The notes below the pieces were generated by a model, which was not told where the DNA came from, did no database searches, and saw only the letters and a program-made list of their open reading frames with translations. A stretch of 41,845 bases of DNA from Methanosarcinales archaeon (GTDB lineage Archaea > Halobacteriota > Methanosarcinia > Methanosarcinales > Methanosarcinaceae): positions 1-41,845 of the forward strand of contig JAIRKA010000116.1 in NCBI GenBank assembly GCA_031260345.1. Direction: 5' to 3'. The position numbers and the translations under genes were made by a program. Shown here piece after piece: positions 27,598 to 35,903 of this stretch; positions within the stretch are counted from its first letter, which is position 1, and the number at the start of each line of letters is the position of its first letter.

Positions 27598-28068
27598 TAA
27601 GATGGGGTTCGTTTTTCGTTTTATTTTTTGAAAAATTTGTGCGGCTCGCGCGTGCGTGCATAGCCGCCAAAGCAGAAACCTGTAGGTAGCAGCGGCACGT
27701 TCGCGTAAGCGAACGGATGTGATAAAAAAGAGCAGATGCAAGCGGCTGGTGGAAGCAGCAGTGCAAAGACAGTCGCAAGAAGGACTCATCTGAGACAGGT
27801 CAGCGTTTCCGCTTGTATCTGTCTCTTTTTTGAGCATTCCGCAAATTTTCGTTTTTTCACTCCGTTCAAAAACGAAAATTAGCGGTCGTATGCGGGGATT
27901 CATACAATTTTAAGTTTTACTGAAACATCGTTTTTCATCCATTTTCACGAAAAATTGGAACGCCGTTTTTTTATCTAAAATCTATCACATTTTAGTTCTA
28001 AGGTTTCATCGGACGTTCGGGTTTCCACCAATTTATGAAAATTGGATGTTTGGTTCTTTTCAAAAATA
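27598..28068 (+). repeat. dispersed intergenic repeat, copy B (long, structured)
   Basis: About 470 bp with strong blockwise similarity to copy E (40760-41312). Shared blocks include the core TTTGTGCGGCTCGCGCG, CTGTAGGTAGCAG, GAACGGATGTGATAAA, AGCAGATGCA, TTTCCGCTTGTATCTG, GAGCATTCCGCAAATTTT, AGCGGTCGTATG, and near the 3' end TTCATCGG(A/G)CGTTCGGGTTT and GAAAATTGGATGTTTGGTT. Hairpins: CGTTCGC-GTAA-GCGAACG (27698-27715), and CCGC + 13-bp stem + GCGG (27839-27885). No reading frame is conserved between copies. Fills the 660-bp gap between tRNA-Met and trpS; trpS promoter elements are not clear. Confidence 0.8.
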
Positions 28069-28170
28069 GAAATAAATAAGAATAAGGATTCCGATTCATT
28101 CAACAAAAGTTTAACTTAATGAGCAGCATTATTCATTTCTCACCCTTAATTATTATATCACGTGATTTTT

Positions 28171-29511
28171 ATGGCGCAAAAACTGGACCCTTGGAAGTCA
28201 ACTGAAATCAGCGACTATTCAAAACTGTTTGAAGAATTCGGCATTCAGCCGTTTGCGGAGGTGCTGGACGCCCTCCCGGACCCGCATAAATACATGAAAA
28301 GAGGCATTGTCTTCGGTCACCGCGGTTATGAGATGATTGCAGACGCAATCAAAAACAAAAAACCATTTGTTATTTTAGACGGCTTCATGCCGACCGGGAA
28401 AGCGCATTTCGGCCATAAAATGGTCATGGATCAAATCGTTTGGTATCAGAAACAGGGCGGCATTGTCGTCGTCGGAATGGCTGACTGCGAAGCGCATGCC
28501 GTTCGCGGTCTTTCTTGGGAAGAATGCAGGCAAATCGGCGTTGAAGAATACATTACAAGTTTAATCGCGCTCGGTCTTCAGCCCGAAAACACACGCATTT
28601 ATTTCCAATCGGAATGTCAGCCCGTTAAAGATTTGGCGTTTGAGCTCGGAACGAAGGTCAACTTTTCCGAAATGGCGGCCATTTACGGCTTTTCGGGCGA
28701 AACGCATTTGGCGCATATGGTCAGCGTGCTGACACAGGGCGCAGACATTTTGCACTCTCAGCTTCCCGAATTTGAAGGCCCGATTCCGGTTGTCGTTCCG
28801 GTCGGCGCCGATCAGGACCCGCACATCCGTCTGACGCGCGACATCGCTTCCAAAATGAATATGTTTTTGATTGAGCGCCGCGAAGATCAAAAAACGGGGA
28901 GCAAATATTGGAGCGTTCGCGGCAAAAATGCGCCCGAAGGGGCATTAAAAGAAATTGAAAAACTCCTCCGCGACGGGTTCGGCGGAGCAGGCGTTCAAAC
29001 AAAGCTTTCAAAAGAACATATTGATATTTTTGGCAACATTTCTGAAGCCGAGCTCACCGAACTCGTCAAAAATGCGGAACTCGCCCATGGCGGCTACGCC
29101 TTTGTCATTCCCGCTTCCACTTATCACAGATTCATGAGCGGCCTCACCGGCGGCAAAATGTCAAGCAGCATTCCGGACAGCAACATCGCGCTCTCGGAAG
29201 ATCCGAAATCGGCGGCTAAAAAAATCATGAAAGCGAAGACCGGTGGCCGCGAATCGGCAGAGGAGCAGCGCGAACTCGGCGGCGAATTTGACAAATGTTC
29301 CGTTTACGAACTTTATCTCTTCCATTTGACGGATGACGATAATGAGTTGATTCAGGTTCAAAAAGATTGTACAAGCGGAAACATTTTGTGCGGCGAATGC
29401 AAGAAAAAAGCGGCCGATAAGATGGAAGCTTTCCTAACGGATTTGCAGCAGAAAAGAGAAGAAGCGTTTGATAAATTGCCGCTGTTCGGCATTGATTACG
29501 TTCGTAAATGA
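28171..29511 (+). CDS. trpS: tryptophan--tRNA ligase
   Basis: 446 residues, class I synthetase. The HIGH-like motif is [13 protein letters not shown] (about residue 70) and the KMSKS-like motif is [12 protein letters not shown] (about residue 330). Tryptophan-site context: [37 protein letters not shown]-terminal W-containing extension ([24 protein letters not shown]) is typical of archaeal/eukaryotic-type TrpRS. ATG 28171 is preferred to an upstream GTG at 28162. Confidence 0.97.
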   Translation: MAQKLDPWKSTEISDYSKLFEEFGIQPFAEVLDALPDPHKYMKRGIVFGHRGYEMIADAIKNKKPFVILDGFMPTGKAHFGHKMVMDQIVWYQKQGGIVVVGMADCEAHAVRGLSWEECRQIGVEEYITSLIALGLQPENTRIYFQSECQPVKDLAFELGTKVNFSEMAAIYGFSGETHLAHMVSVLTQGADILHSQLPEFEGPIPVVVPVGADQDPHIRLTRDIASKMNMFLIERREDQKTGSKYWSVRGKNAPEGALKEIEKLLRDGFGGAGVQTKLSKEHIDIFGNISEAELTELVKNAELAHGGYAFVIPASTYHRFMSGLTGGKMSSSIPDSNIALSEDPKSAAKKIMKAKTGGRESAEEQRELGGEFDKCSVYELYLFHLTDDDNELIQVQKDCTSGNILCGECKKKAADKMEAFLTDLQQKREEAFDKLPLFGIDYVRK

Positions 29512-29641
29512 ATGACGTTCGCAAATGACAGAGCATATAAGAGATGAGTTTCATTTAAAGGAATTAAAATAATAAAATTAAATTTCATTTTTCATTGAAG
29601 GGATACAAATAAAGGAATAAAAATGATTTATCCCAACCTTC

Positions 29642-29653
29642 GGGTGTTTTGAA
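29642..29653 (+). promoter_or_regulatory. pheS ribosome-binding site within a small UUCG hairpin
   Basis: GGGTG at 29642-29646, 7 nt before the pheS ATG, is the only plausible Shine-Dalgarno. Its GGT can pair with ACC across a TTCG loop (ACCTTCGGGT), which would hide the site. Confidence 0.35.
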
Positions 29654-31159
29654 ATGACGGATTACGATTTAACGAATAATGAGAAAAAGGTCCTGCTGGC
29701 TTTGTACGAACTCGAAGCGGCGGAATTAAAAGATATTGTCGAGATTTCAGGTTTGAACGGAGACGCTTCCATGCAGGCGGCCTTTTTATTGGAAGAGAAA
29801 GGCCTTGCCAAAGTCGATGAAGAATCTTTTGAACTTTACGGGCTCTCCGCTGAAGGCAAAGAATATGCGGAAGACGGTCTTCCCGAAAGACAGATTATTG
29901 ACAAGATCACGGGCGAAACGCCGCTTGAAGATCTTCGCTCCTCGTTTTCGCCGCAATTGGTCGGTATCGCAACCGGCTGGCTGCTTAAAAAGAAATGGGC
30001 AAAAATCGAAGACGGTGTTTTAATTCCGACGGGAGACGCGCCGAAAGGCAGAGATGAAGGCGTTCTCAGCGACCTTTATGAAAATTCTCTTGAAAGCAAC
30101 ACATTCGATCCGGTTTTTGAATTGCCCGAGGAACTCACTTCCGATAAAGTCATTTCCGACCTTTTGAAACGCAAATTGCTTGAAAAGGAAGAGCATACAA
30201 CGCGCGAAATTCTGATTACGACCGCCGGCAAAGCTTATGCATCTCTCGGCATTGAAATCACCGAAGAAATCGCTCAGATCACACCCGAATTATTGAAAAG
30301 CGGCGACTGGGAAAACAAATATTATCGCCCGTATAAAATTCAAAAGCCCGTGAAACCGGTTTACGGCGCCAAATCTCATCCGTATCAGCGTTTGATTGAC
30401 CAGATGCGCCAAATCTTTTTGGAAATGGGATTCACGGAAATCAAAGGCGACATCGTTCAGTCTTCATTTTGGAATTTTGACGCGCTTTTCCAGCCTCAGG
30501 ACCACCCGGCTCGAGAAATGCAGGACACTTTCCACTTGGAATCCAGATCCGAGATACCCGAAAAATATGCCGACAAAATCCGCGCCGTCCATGAAAACGG
30601 CGGCGAAACGGGTTCATGCGGTTGGGGCGGACGCTGGAGTTACGACGTTGCGGAAAAGAACGTTCTTCGAACGCATACAACCTCTGTCACAATCAAATAT
30701 TTGGCTGACAACCCCGTCGGACCCGTCAAAGCGTTCTGTATTGACCGTGCTTACCGCCGCGAAACGATTGACCCGACGCACACGCCCGAATTTGAACAGC
30801 TCGAAGGCATTGTCATGGACAAGGATATGGGTTTTGCCGACCTTCTCGGCTGCCTGAAAGAGTTCTACAGCAGAATGGGCTTTGAAGAAGTCCGCTTCCG
30901 CCCGGGATATTTCCCGTACACCGAACCGAGCGTTGAGCCTGAAGTTTGGATTGACGGTCTCGGCTGGGTGGAGCTTGGCGGCGCGGGCGTTTTCAGAAAA
31001 GAAGTCACAACGCCGCTCGGCATTACCGAGCCTGTTCTGGCTTGGGGCCTCGGCGTCAGCCGCGTTGCGATGCTGAAGCTCGGGTTAAAAGATTTGAGAG
31101 AACTTTATCAATCCGATATTGACTGGCTCAGAAAAAGCGAAATCGGAAAAGGCATTTAA
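29654..31159 (+). CDS. pheS: phenylalanine--tRNA ligase alpha subunit
   Basis: 501 residues, class II synthetase. The N-terminal about 200 residues contain winged-helix domains typical of archaeal/eukaryotic alpha subunits. The catalytic part has [38 protein letters not shown] (motif 2 region), [24 protein letters not shown], and motif 3 at [17 protein letters not shown]. The beta subunit (pheT) is not within this window's adjacent genes, so the two subunits are encoded apart or the partner lies elsewhere. Follows trpS by 142 bp on the same strand. Confidence 0.97.
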   Translation: MTDYDLTNNEKKVLLALYELEAAELKDIVEISGLNGDASMQAAFLLEEKGLAKVDEESFELYGLSAEGKEYAEDGLPERQIIDKITGETPLEDLRSSFSPQLVGIATGWLLKKKWAKIEDGVLIPTGDAPKGRDEGVLSDLYENSLESNTFDPVFELPEELTSDKVISDLLKRKLLEKEEHTTREILITTAGKAYASLGIEITEEIAQITPELLKSGDWENKYYRPYKIQKPVKPVYGAKSHPYQRLIDQMRQIFLEMGFTEIKGDIVQSSFWNFDALFQPQDHPAREMQDTFHLESRSEIPEKYADKIRAVHENGGETGSCGWGGRWSYDVAEKNVLRTHTTSVTIKYLADNPVGPVKAFCIDRAYRRETIDPTHTPEFEQLEGIVMDKDMGFADLLGCLKEFYSRMGFEEVRFRPGYFPYTEPSVEPEVWIDGLGWVELGGAGVFRKEVTTPLGITEPVLAWGLGVSRVAMLKLGLKDLRELYQSDIDWLRKSEIGKGI

Positions 31160-31223
31160 TCGGCTTTTCTCTTCCTTTTCTTTTTATTTAAATTGGACAG
31201 CGAATGCCCTGTTTTCTTGAATT

Positions 31224-31430
31224 TGATATAAACGAGGTTCATTTTTTGACTTATTTTTTGAAAAATTTGTGCGGCTCGCGCGCGGGTGAGGCAGCTCAAA
31301 TCTGTCGGGCAGCAGCGGCAATACAAAAGGCAGTGTAAACGGAAGGTGAAGGCATCAGCTTAAAAACAATCTCAAAAAATAATTTATCCGAAATAGCTAA
31401 TGTTCCTGCTTGTAATCGAATCTGATAATT
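31224..31430 (+). repeat. dispersed intergenic repeat, copy C (diverged)
   Basis: Begins AAACGAGGTTCATTTTTTG, then core TTTGTGCGGCTCGCGCG (31266-31282). Diverged matches to copy E follow (GGCAGCTCAAATCTGT, GGCAGCAGCGGCAA, ATCAGCTTAAAAACA, TTCCTGCTTGTAATC). Lies between pheS and mtaC1, both plus strand. The 3' part of the family is missing or unrecognisable. Confidence 0.65.
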
Positions 31431-32256
31431 CAAACTATTTCACATTATTCTTTTTCAAGATGAAAATTACAATCATCTTATCATTTTTACATATGCTCTT
31501 CTTCTTCCCGCCTCTTGATAAAAACGTATGCGGGCATTTTTTAATATAAAAGTCTAACCCTCTCAATTCTCCCCACTCTTGTTTTTGCCGAAAATTATTC
31601 GCTTTTTCTGTTCTTTTTGGTTTGTTTTGAAGTAGAAAAATAATGTTAAAAATAGTTATTATTCATTCACACTATCAAAATTTTTGATGATAATTTTGTA
31701 CATTTTCGGAAAAACAATTATTTTCTATTCCGTTTTCAATATAAAAACAGATACAAGAGTCATTGACTTAAGCTAATTTGTTTTTGATTTTATTTTTTGA
31801 AAAAACTTCAAGAAACAGCTTCGAAAAAAAAAGATGCGGTTAATGTATATACGCCGTTTTTCTAATAGGAATAATTGCATGTAACACAATTCAATTGTGT
31901 TCTTGCATGTATGGTTCGTGACTGGAGAGAAATACGGAAAAAAATTACAACCAAATGTTTCCGAAGAAAGAAGCAAGTCATAAGATAAGAATCAATCAAG
32001 ATTCGAAGCATTTGCTTTCACTCCGGTGAACTCTTTTGGTCCTCAAACAAAATTCAGTTGTGTGTGTAATTGAATTTTAATGTGTGTGTAAACGTACATT
32101 GTAAAGAATGTGTGGTTTTAGCAAGGGATTCATTCGTGTGTGTGTGTTTGAAAACCCCCTTAAAAACGTGGTGAAACCTGAGGACCGGTTTAATAAATGT
32201 GTGGTTGTTCTCCCCGTTCTTTTTCAGTGAAATACAATCGAAACGGAGAATTTAAT
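31431..32256 (+). promoter_or_regulatory. long AT-rich promoter and leader region of mtaC1B1
   Basis: No gene seen. A palindromic TATA-like GTATATAC lies at 31845-31852; another candidate, ATATAAAAA, is near 31738. If the first is used, the leader is about 380 nt. A near-perfect dyad AACACAATT-C-AATTGTGTT (31883-31901) sits close to that start. Further down are GT runs (about 32058-32068, 32081-32089, 32107-32115, 32135-32148, 32196-32204). mtaC1's ATG at 32257 follows CGGAGA. Long leaders are known for Methanosarcina methanol operons. Confidence 0.5.
31883..31901. promoter_or_regulatory. 19-bp dyad near the mtaC1 promoter
   Basis: AACACAATT and AATTGTGTT are exact reverse complements separated by one base, flanked on both sides by GCATG. 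It is placed about 30-50 bp downstream of the TATA-like GTATATAC, so it could be an operator or the first hairpin of the leader RNA. Confidence 0.5.
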
Positions 32257-33033
32257 ATGTTAGACTTTAAAAAAGAAGATATTGCAACAATTCTTGTCAG
32301 ATATAACGTGGCCATGGAAAAAACCATGACCCCTGACGAAGCAGCAGAACAGCTCTATCCGAAAGACCCGCTTCTTAAAGCAGTCGCAGTCGCCATCTAT
32401 GAAGGCGAAGAGGATGATGTCATTGACGCGCTTGACGCACTTTTGGACTGCGGCAAAGCCCCGCTCTCACTCATTGATCAAGCACTCCTCCCCGGAATGG
32501 CCGTTGTTTCAAACTTATATGACCAAGGTATTGTTTTCCTCCCCAATGTTATGATGTCAGCAGACGCCATGCTTGAGGGTATCGAATACTGCAAATCCAA
32601 GACCAAAGAACTCCCGAAAGCCAAAGCAACAATTGTTTGCCACGTTGCAGAAGGCGACGTTCACGACATCGGAAAAACCATTGTCGCAGCGCTCCTCAAA
32701 GCAGACGGTTTCGAAGTTGTTGACCTTGGCCGTGATGTCCCGGTTGACGAAGTCGTCGCAGCTATTGTACAGCACAAGCCGCTTATGGCTACAGGTACAG
32801 CTTTGATGACAACAACAATGTATGCCTTCAAAGAAATCAACGACAAGTTGGTTGAAAAAGGCATTAAAGTTCCGTTCCAGTGCGGCGGCGGTGCCGTTAA
32901 CCAGGAATTCGTTGAAAGCTACAGCCTCGGCATTTACGGTGAAGAAGCGTCAGACGCCGCTAAAGCCGCAAACTTCATCTTGAAGAACGGTGCAGGCATT
33001 GATAAATTAAGAGACGCATTCCACAACCACTGA
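32257..33033 (+). CDS. mtaC: methanol corrinoid protein MtaC, copy 1
   Basis: 258 residues. It carries the methyl group from methanol on its cobalamin cofactor. Helical N-terminal domain, then a B12-binding Rossmann domain with the signature DVHDIG; His136 is the cobalt ligand, at the same number as in Methanosarcina barkeri MtaC. Family blocks: LLPGMAVVSNLYDQGIVFLPNVMMSADAM, TGTALMTTTMYAFKEINDKL. ATG 32257 (MLDFKKEDI) is supported by CGGAGA upstream and by the matching start of the second copy; an in-frame GTG at 32197 is unlikely. 13 bp upstream of mtaB1. Confidence 0.98.
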   Translation: MLDFKKEDIATILVRYNVAMEKTMTPDEAAEQLYPKDPLLKAVAVAIYEGEEDDVIDALDALLDCGKAPLSLIDQALLPGMAVVSNLYDQGIVFLPNVMMSADAMLEGIEYCKSKTKELPKAKATIVCHVAEGDVHDIGKTIVAALLKADGFEVVDLGRDVPVDEVVAAIVQHKPLMATGTALMTTTMYAFKEINDKLVEKGIKVPFQCGGGAVNQEFVESYSLGIYGEEASDAAKAANFILKNGAGIDKLRDAFHNH

Positions 33034-33046
33034 GGGGGCAAACAAA

Positions 33047-34435
33047 ATGGCAGTTAACAGATACACAAAAATGGCATACGCAAATGCAGACGAAATGGTT
33101 TTCGGCAAAGCAAAATTCCCGGTCAAAGGCGGCTTAGGTCTTGAAATCGGCGCAGGATACACAATTCCTGAAGTCAACTACGCTCCGAGACCCCAAGCCG
33201 GTGTTTCCAAAGAAGCACTTGTTAAAGAATACGAGAGAATTACGAAGGACATTATGGCAAGAGCCGTTCAGATCGGTTTCCCCGCAATCTCCTTAGAATC
33301 CGAGCACGTTCAGCAGATGTCCAACAACCCCGACTGGGGCGCAGAAGTTGCGCACGTCCAGAAATCTATCTTGGAAGAATACCACGAAGAATACGGCATC
33401 AAATGCGGTCTCAGACACACAATCGGTGACATCCGTGAAGACAGAGACTTCCTTGCCCTCCGCGGCGCAAAGAACGATGTCATGCTCGAAGCATTTGAAA
33501 AATGTGCTGCACAGGGCGCCGACTTCTTGTCCATTGAATCCATGGGCGGAAAAGAAGTTTTCGACCACGCAATCATCAGAGATGACATTGCCGGCGTTTT
33601 GTTCGGTATCGGTGTCCTTGGTTCAAACGACATGGAATTCGTTTGGCAGAACATCGCAGCCATCGCCAAGAAGACAGGCAGAATTGCCGCCGGTGACACA
33701 GACTGTGCACAGGCAAACACTGCAATGTTTATTGCAGGCGGTCTCCTTGACAAGAACTTGGCGCACACAACAGCAATCGTTGCACGCTGTGTCGCAGCAG
33801 CAAGAACCCTTACCGCATACGAATCCGGCGCAACCGGACCGGGTAAGGACTGCGGTTATGAACACACCATCGTCAAAGCCATCGCAGGTATCCCGATTTC
33901 ACAGGAAGGTAAATCTTCAACCTGCGCTCACGCCGACGTTTTGGGCAACTTGACCATGCAGTGCTGTGACATGTGGTCCAACGAATCCGTTGAATACCAC
34001 GGTGAATTCGGCGGTACAACCGTTCAGGTTTGGGCTGAAACCCTCGGCTACGACTGTGCTCTCATGAACACCGCTCTCAAGACCGGCAACGAAAAGGTCC
34101 TCAGAGACTTGTGCATGCTCTCTGACAGATACAGAGACCCTCAGGGCTACGTGCTTGCATACGACAACGCATACCGTGTCGGTGAAGCAATTGCCGCAAA
34201 CGGAAACGACACCTACCTCCGTGCAAAAGCAGCCGCAGAAATGTGCTGCAAGATTCTTGACGAAGGTATCAAAGGCGGCAAGCTCATCTTGACCAGATTC
34301 GAGGCCAACGCGCTCGAAGCAGTTAAGAAAGACTTGGCAGCACTCCCGACGGAACGCAACAAGTTCATCGAACAGTGCATGGCAAAATACAAGGCAGAAG
34401 TTGCTGTTTTCAGACCTGAAAACTACAGCCTCTAA
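33047..34435 (+). CDS. mtaB: methanol--corrinoid methyltransferase MtaB, copy 1
   Basis: 462 residues, zinc-dependent enzyme that moves the methyl group of methanol to cob(I)alamin on MtaC. The three zinc ligands known in M. barkeri are present at the same positions: Glu164 (IESMGG), Cys220 (GDTDCAQ) and Cys269 (GKDCGYE). Strong Shine-Dalgarno GAGGGGG before the ATG. Followed by two terminator-like hairpins. Codon choice is strongly biased toward C-ending codons, unlike the AT-ending accessory genes, consistent with very high expression. Confidence 0.98.
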   Translation: MAVNRYTKMAYANADEMVFGKAKFPVKGGLGLEIGAGYTIPEVNYAPRPQAGVSKEALVKEYERITKDIMARAVQIGFPAISLESEHVQQMSNNPDWGAEVAHVQKSILEEYHEEYGIKCGLRHTIGDIREDRDFLALRGAKNDVMLEAFEKCAAQGADFLSIESMGGKEVFDHAIIRDDIAGVLFGIGVLGSNDMEFVWQNIAAIAKKTGRIAAGDTDCAQANTAMFIAGGLLDKNLAHTTAIVARCVAAARTLTAYESGATGPGKDCGYEHTIVKAIAGIPISQEGKSSTCAHADVLGNLTMQCCDMWSNESVEYHGEFGGTTVQVWAETLGYDCALMNTALKTGNEKVLRDLCMLSDRYRDPQGYVLAYDNAYRVGEAIAANGNDTYLRAKAAAEMCCKILDEGIKGGKLILTRFEANALEAVKKDLAALPTERNKFIEQCMAKYKAEVAVFRPENYSL

Positions 34436-34452
34436 GTCTGACATTTTCGATA

Positions 34453-34525
34453 GATCTCCTCGGAATCCGAGGAGGTCGAATAAAAAAACTCGGCAGGATT
34501 CATTTCCTGCCGTCTTTCTTTTTCA
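34453..34525 (+). terminator. tandem hairpin terminators after mtaB1
   Basis: First hairpin CTCCTCGG-AAT-CCGAGGAG (34456-34474), extended by GAT/GTC pairing. Second hairpin CGGCAGGA-TTCATT-TCCTGCCG (34491-34512), followed by the T-rich TCTTTCTTTTTC. Confidence 0.7.
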
Positions 34526-34550
34526 CCCTTTTCATTTTTCTTTCTTTAAT

Positions 34551-34790
34551 TCAGGTTTGTTCTTATTTTCGTTTTTTTGAAAAATTTGTGCGGCTCGCGC
34601 GCGGCGTGGACCGGTTCGCCGCTTCACGCCGCCCGGAAGCCAAAAATCGCGAAGCAATTTTTCAAACAAGCACCGTCTCCCTCCCTGCAAGCTCAAATTC
34701 CTCCCCCATCGACATTCACTGCCCGCCAAATGCAGGCCGGTTCGCGCCGCCATTTGAATTTTGTTCGCTTCACGAACAAAATTGTCGAAA
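34551..34790 (+). repeat. dispersed intergenic repeat, copy D
   Basis: Core TTTGTGCGGCTCGCGCG at 34584-34600, preceded by TTTTTTTGAAAAA. A GC-rich fold follows (GGCGTG...CACGCC near 34602-34631). An 11-bp perfect hairpin AATTTTGTTCG-CTTCA-CGAACAAAATT lies at 34757-34783, the counterpart of the AATTTT hairpin in the other copies. It lies after the mtaB1 terminators and before the acetate transporter gene, in the family's usual orientation. Confidence 0.7.
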
Positions 34791-34896
34791 AAAGAAATGC
34801 TTTTTTCCTTTATTTTTCGCCAATTGTTGTTGTTTTTGGTTCCGTTTGCCAATTGTATTTTTTTCAATAAGCGAATTCGGAAGATGTCTTTAAAAA

Positions 34897-34925
34897 TTCA
34901 CCGTTATGGTGAAAAGTTTATAAAA
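34897..34925 (+). promoter_or_regulatory. dyad plus TATA box upstream of the acetate transporter-like gene
   Basis: TTCACC-GTTAT-GGTGAA (34897-34913) directly precedes TTTATAAAA (34917-34925). A regulator bound to the dyad would touch the TFB/TBP site. Transcription would start near 34947, leaving a leader of about 160 nt. Confidence 0.5.
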
Positions 34926-35023
34926 GCGGAGATGCATATTCATATTGCCGGAAAATGCAATTCTTATGAAATCGAGTGTGTGTTGATTTCGTTAATTCGG
35001 ATGCTTTTTTGGTGTGTGTGTTT

Positions 35024-35059
35024 GTATAGACTGATTTTAGTTTTTGTGTTAGTCTATAC
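35024..35059 (+). promoter_or_regulatory. leader stem-loop upstream of the acetate transporter-like gene
   Basis: GTATAGACT (35024-35032) pairs with AGTCTATAC (35051-35059). It lies between the inferred start of transcription and the ribosome-binding site TTGGAGGA. GT runs at 34976-34983 and 35012-35020 resemble those in the mtaC1 leader. Confidence 0.4.
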
Positions 35060-35109
35060 TCTCTTTAAAATATGGTAAAATGTTTAGAAATTTTGGAGGA
35101 TATAAATAA

Positions 35110-35667
35110 ATGTCTGGATCTGAACAAGTGGTTAAAATCACTGACTCAACCGCAACATCTGATGCACTTGGTTTAGCTGCTCTCGCTGTGACAACTCTTA
35201 CACTGGCTTTTTGGTTCTTTGGACAAGTGAGTGATATTATTCTGGTTGCTATGGCACTTTTTGCCGGTGGTTTCACCTTATACGTTGCCGGAGTGATGGC
35301 CTTTAAGAAAGGAAGTACTTTTTCAACAGTTACCTTTGGCGCCTTTGGTGTGTTTTGGATAGGCTTCGCATTCATTTTTATTGCGCCGTTTGGACTTGAA
35401 CCCGCAGCGAAAGGAATGGAAATTTATTATGCGATTTGGGGCCTTTTGTCCGCAGCGCTGATGCTCGGTGTCATTAAATTAAAAGCAAGACTCTTGATTG
35501 CAGTTTTTGTCGCTTTGACAGTGATTCTCTTCGCTCTTGCCGTTCCCCTCTTTGTACCGGTTCCGGCAGTGGTTTTCGGTATTTTGGCTTTGATTTTGGG
35601 ACTTCTCTCCTTCTATGGAGCGATGGCAATCACTTTGAACGAAGTCGGATACAAATTTCCGTTGTAA
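35110..35667 (+). CDS. acetate transporter-like protein (GPR1/FUN34/YaaH, SatP family)
   Basis: 185 residues with six predicted membrane helices: ALGLAALAVTTLTLAFWFF, DIILVAMALFAGGFTLYVAG, FGAFGVFWIGFAFIFIAPFG, IYYAIWGLLSAALMLGVI, LLIAVFVALTVILFALAV and VVFGILALILGLLSFYGA. The pattern matches the acetate/succinate uptake family found in methanogens. Here it would import acetate as a carbon source in a methylotrophic methanogen, or export it. Strong Shine-Dalgarno TTGGAGGA. A TGCG hairpin overlaps the stop (35666-35682). Confidence 0.85.
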   Translation: MSGSEQVVKITDSTATSDALGLAALAVTTLTLAFWFFGQVSDIILVAMALFAGGFTLYVAGVMAFKKGSTFSTVTFGAFGVFWIGFAFIFIAPFGLEPAAKGMEIYYAIWGLLSAALMLGVIKLKARLLIAVFVALTVILFALAVPLFVPVPAVVFGILALILGLLSFYGAMAITLNEVGYKFPL

Positions 35668-35700
35668 ACGCATTTTGCGTTTCATTGAGTTTTAATTGTT
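35666..35700 (+). terminator. hairpin overlapping the stop of the transporter gene
   Basis: AAACGCA-TTT-TGCGTTT (35666-35682) followed by a modest T-run; a further TTTTTTTT lies at about 35729. The remaining spacer to 35903 is AT-rich and shows no gene; GGAGTGGT near 35890 is the ribosome-binding site of the next gene. Confidence 0.4.
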
Positions 35701-35903
35701 TGCGGGAGTTTTTCTACTCTCGCTATCATTTTTTTTGTATTTTATTTTTCATTTTGTTTTCATAAAAAATAAATACGAGCGAATCCCATTTGCATTATTG
35801 AAAATCTTTATTATTTGTCTTATTATTGTCTATTACATCTTTAATTACTATTTCATTATCATCCGATCACCATTTACAAAAACAATAACGGAGTGGTTTA
35901 ATA

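Noticed and set aside
27529-27903. Minus-strand reading frame within repeat copy B; similar frames in copies D and E end in ARAAQIFQK
   Set aside because: The shared peptide comes from the repeat core. Similar peptides occur in different frames between copies, with indels shifting the frame, so this is not coding.
31773-31976. Minus-strand 67-codon frame in the mtaC1 upstream region
   Set aside because: Lies across the promoter and dyad, with no recognisable protein features.
32058-32204. GT runs as a simple-sequence microsatellite
   Set aside because: They are separate short runs in distinct contexts and recur before other catabolic genes, so they are reported as possible regulatory motifs instead.
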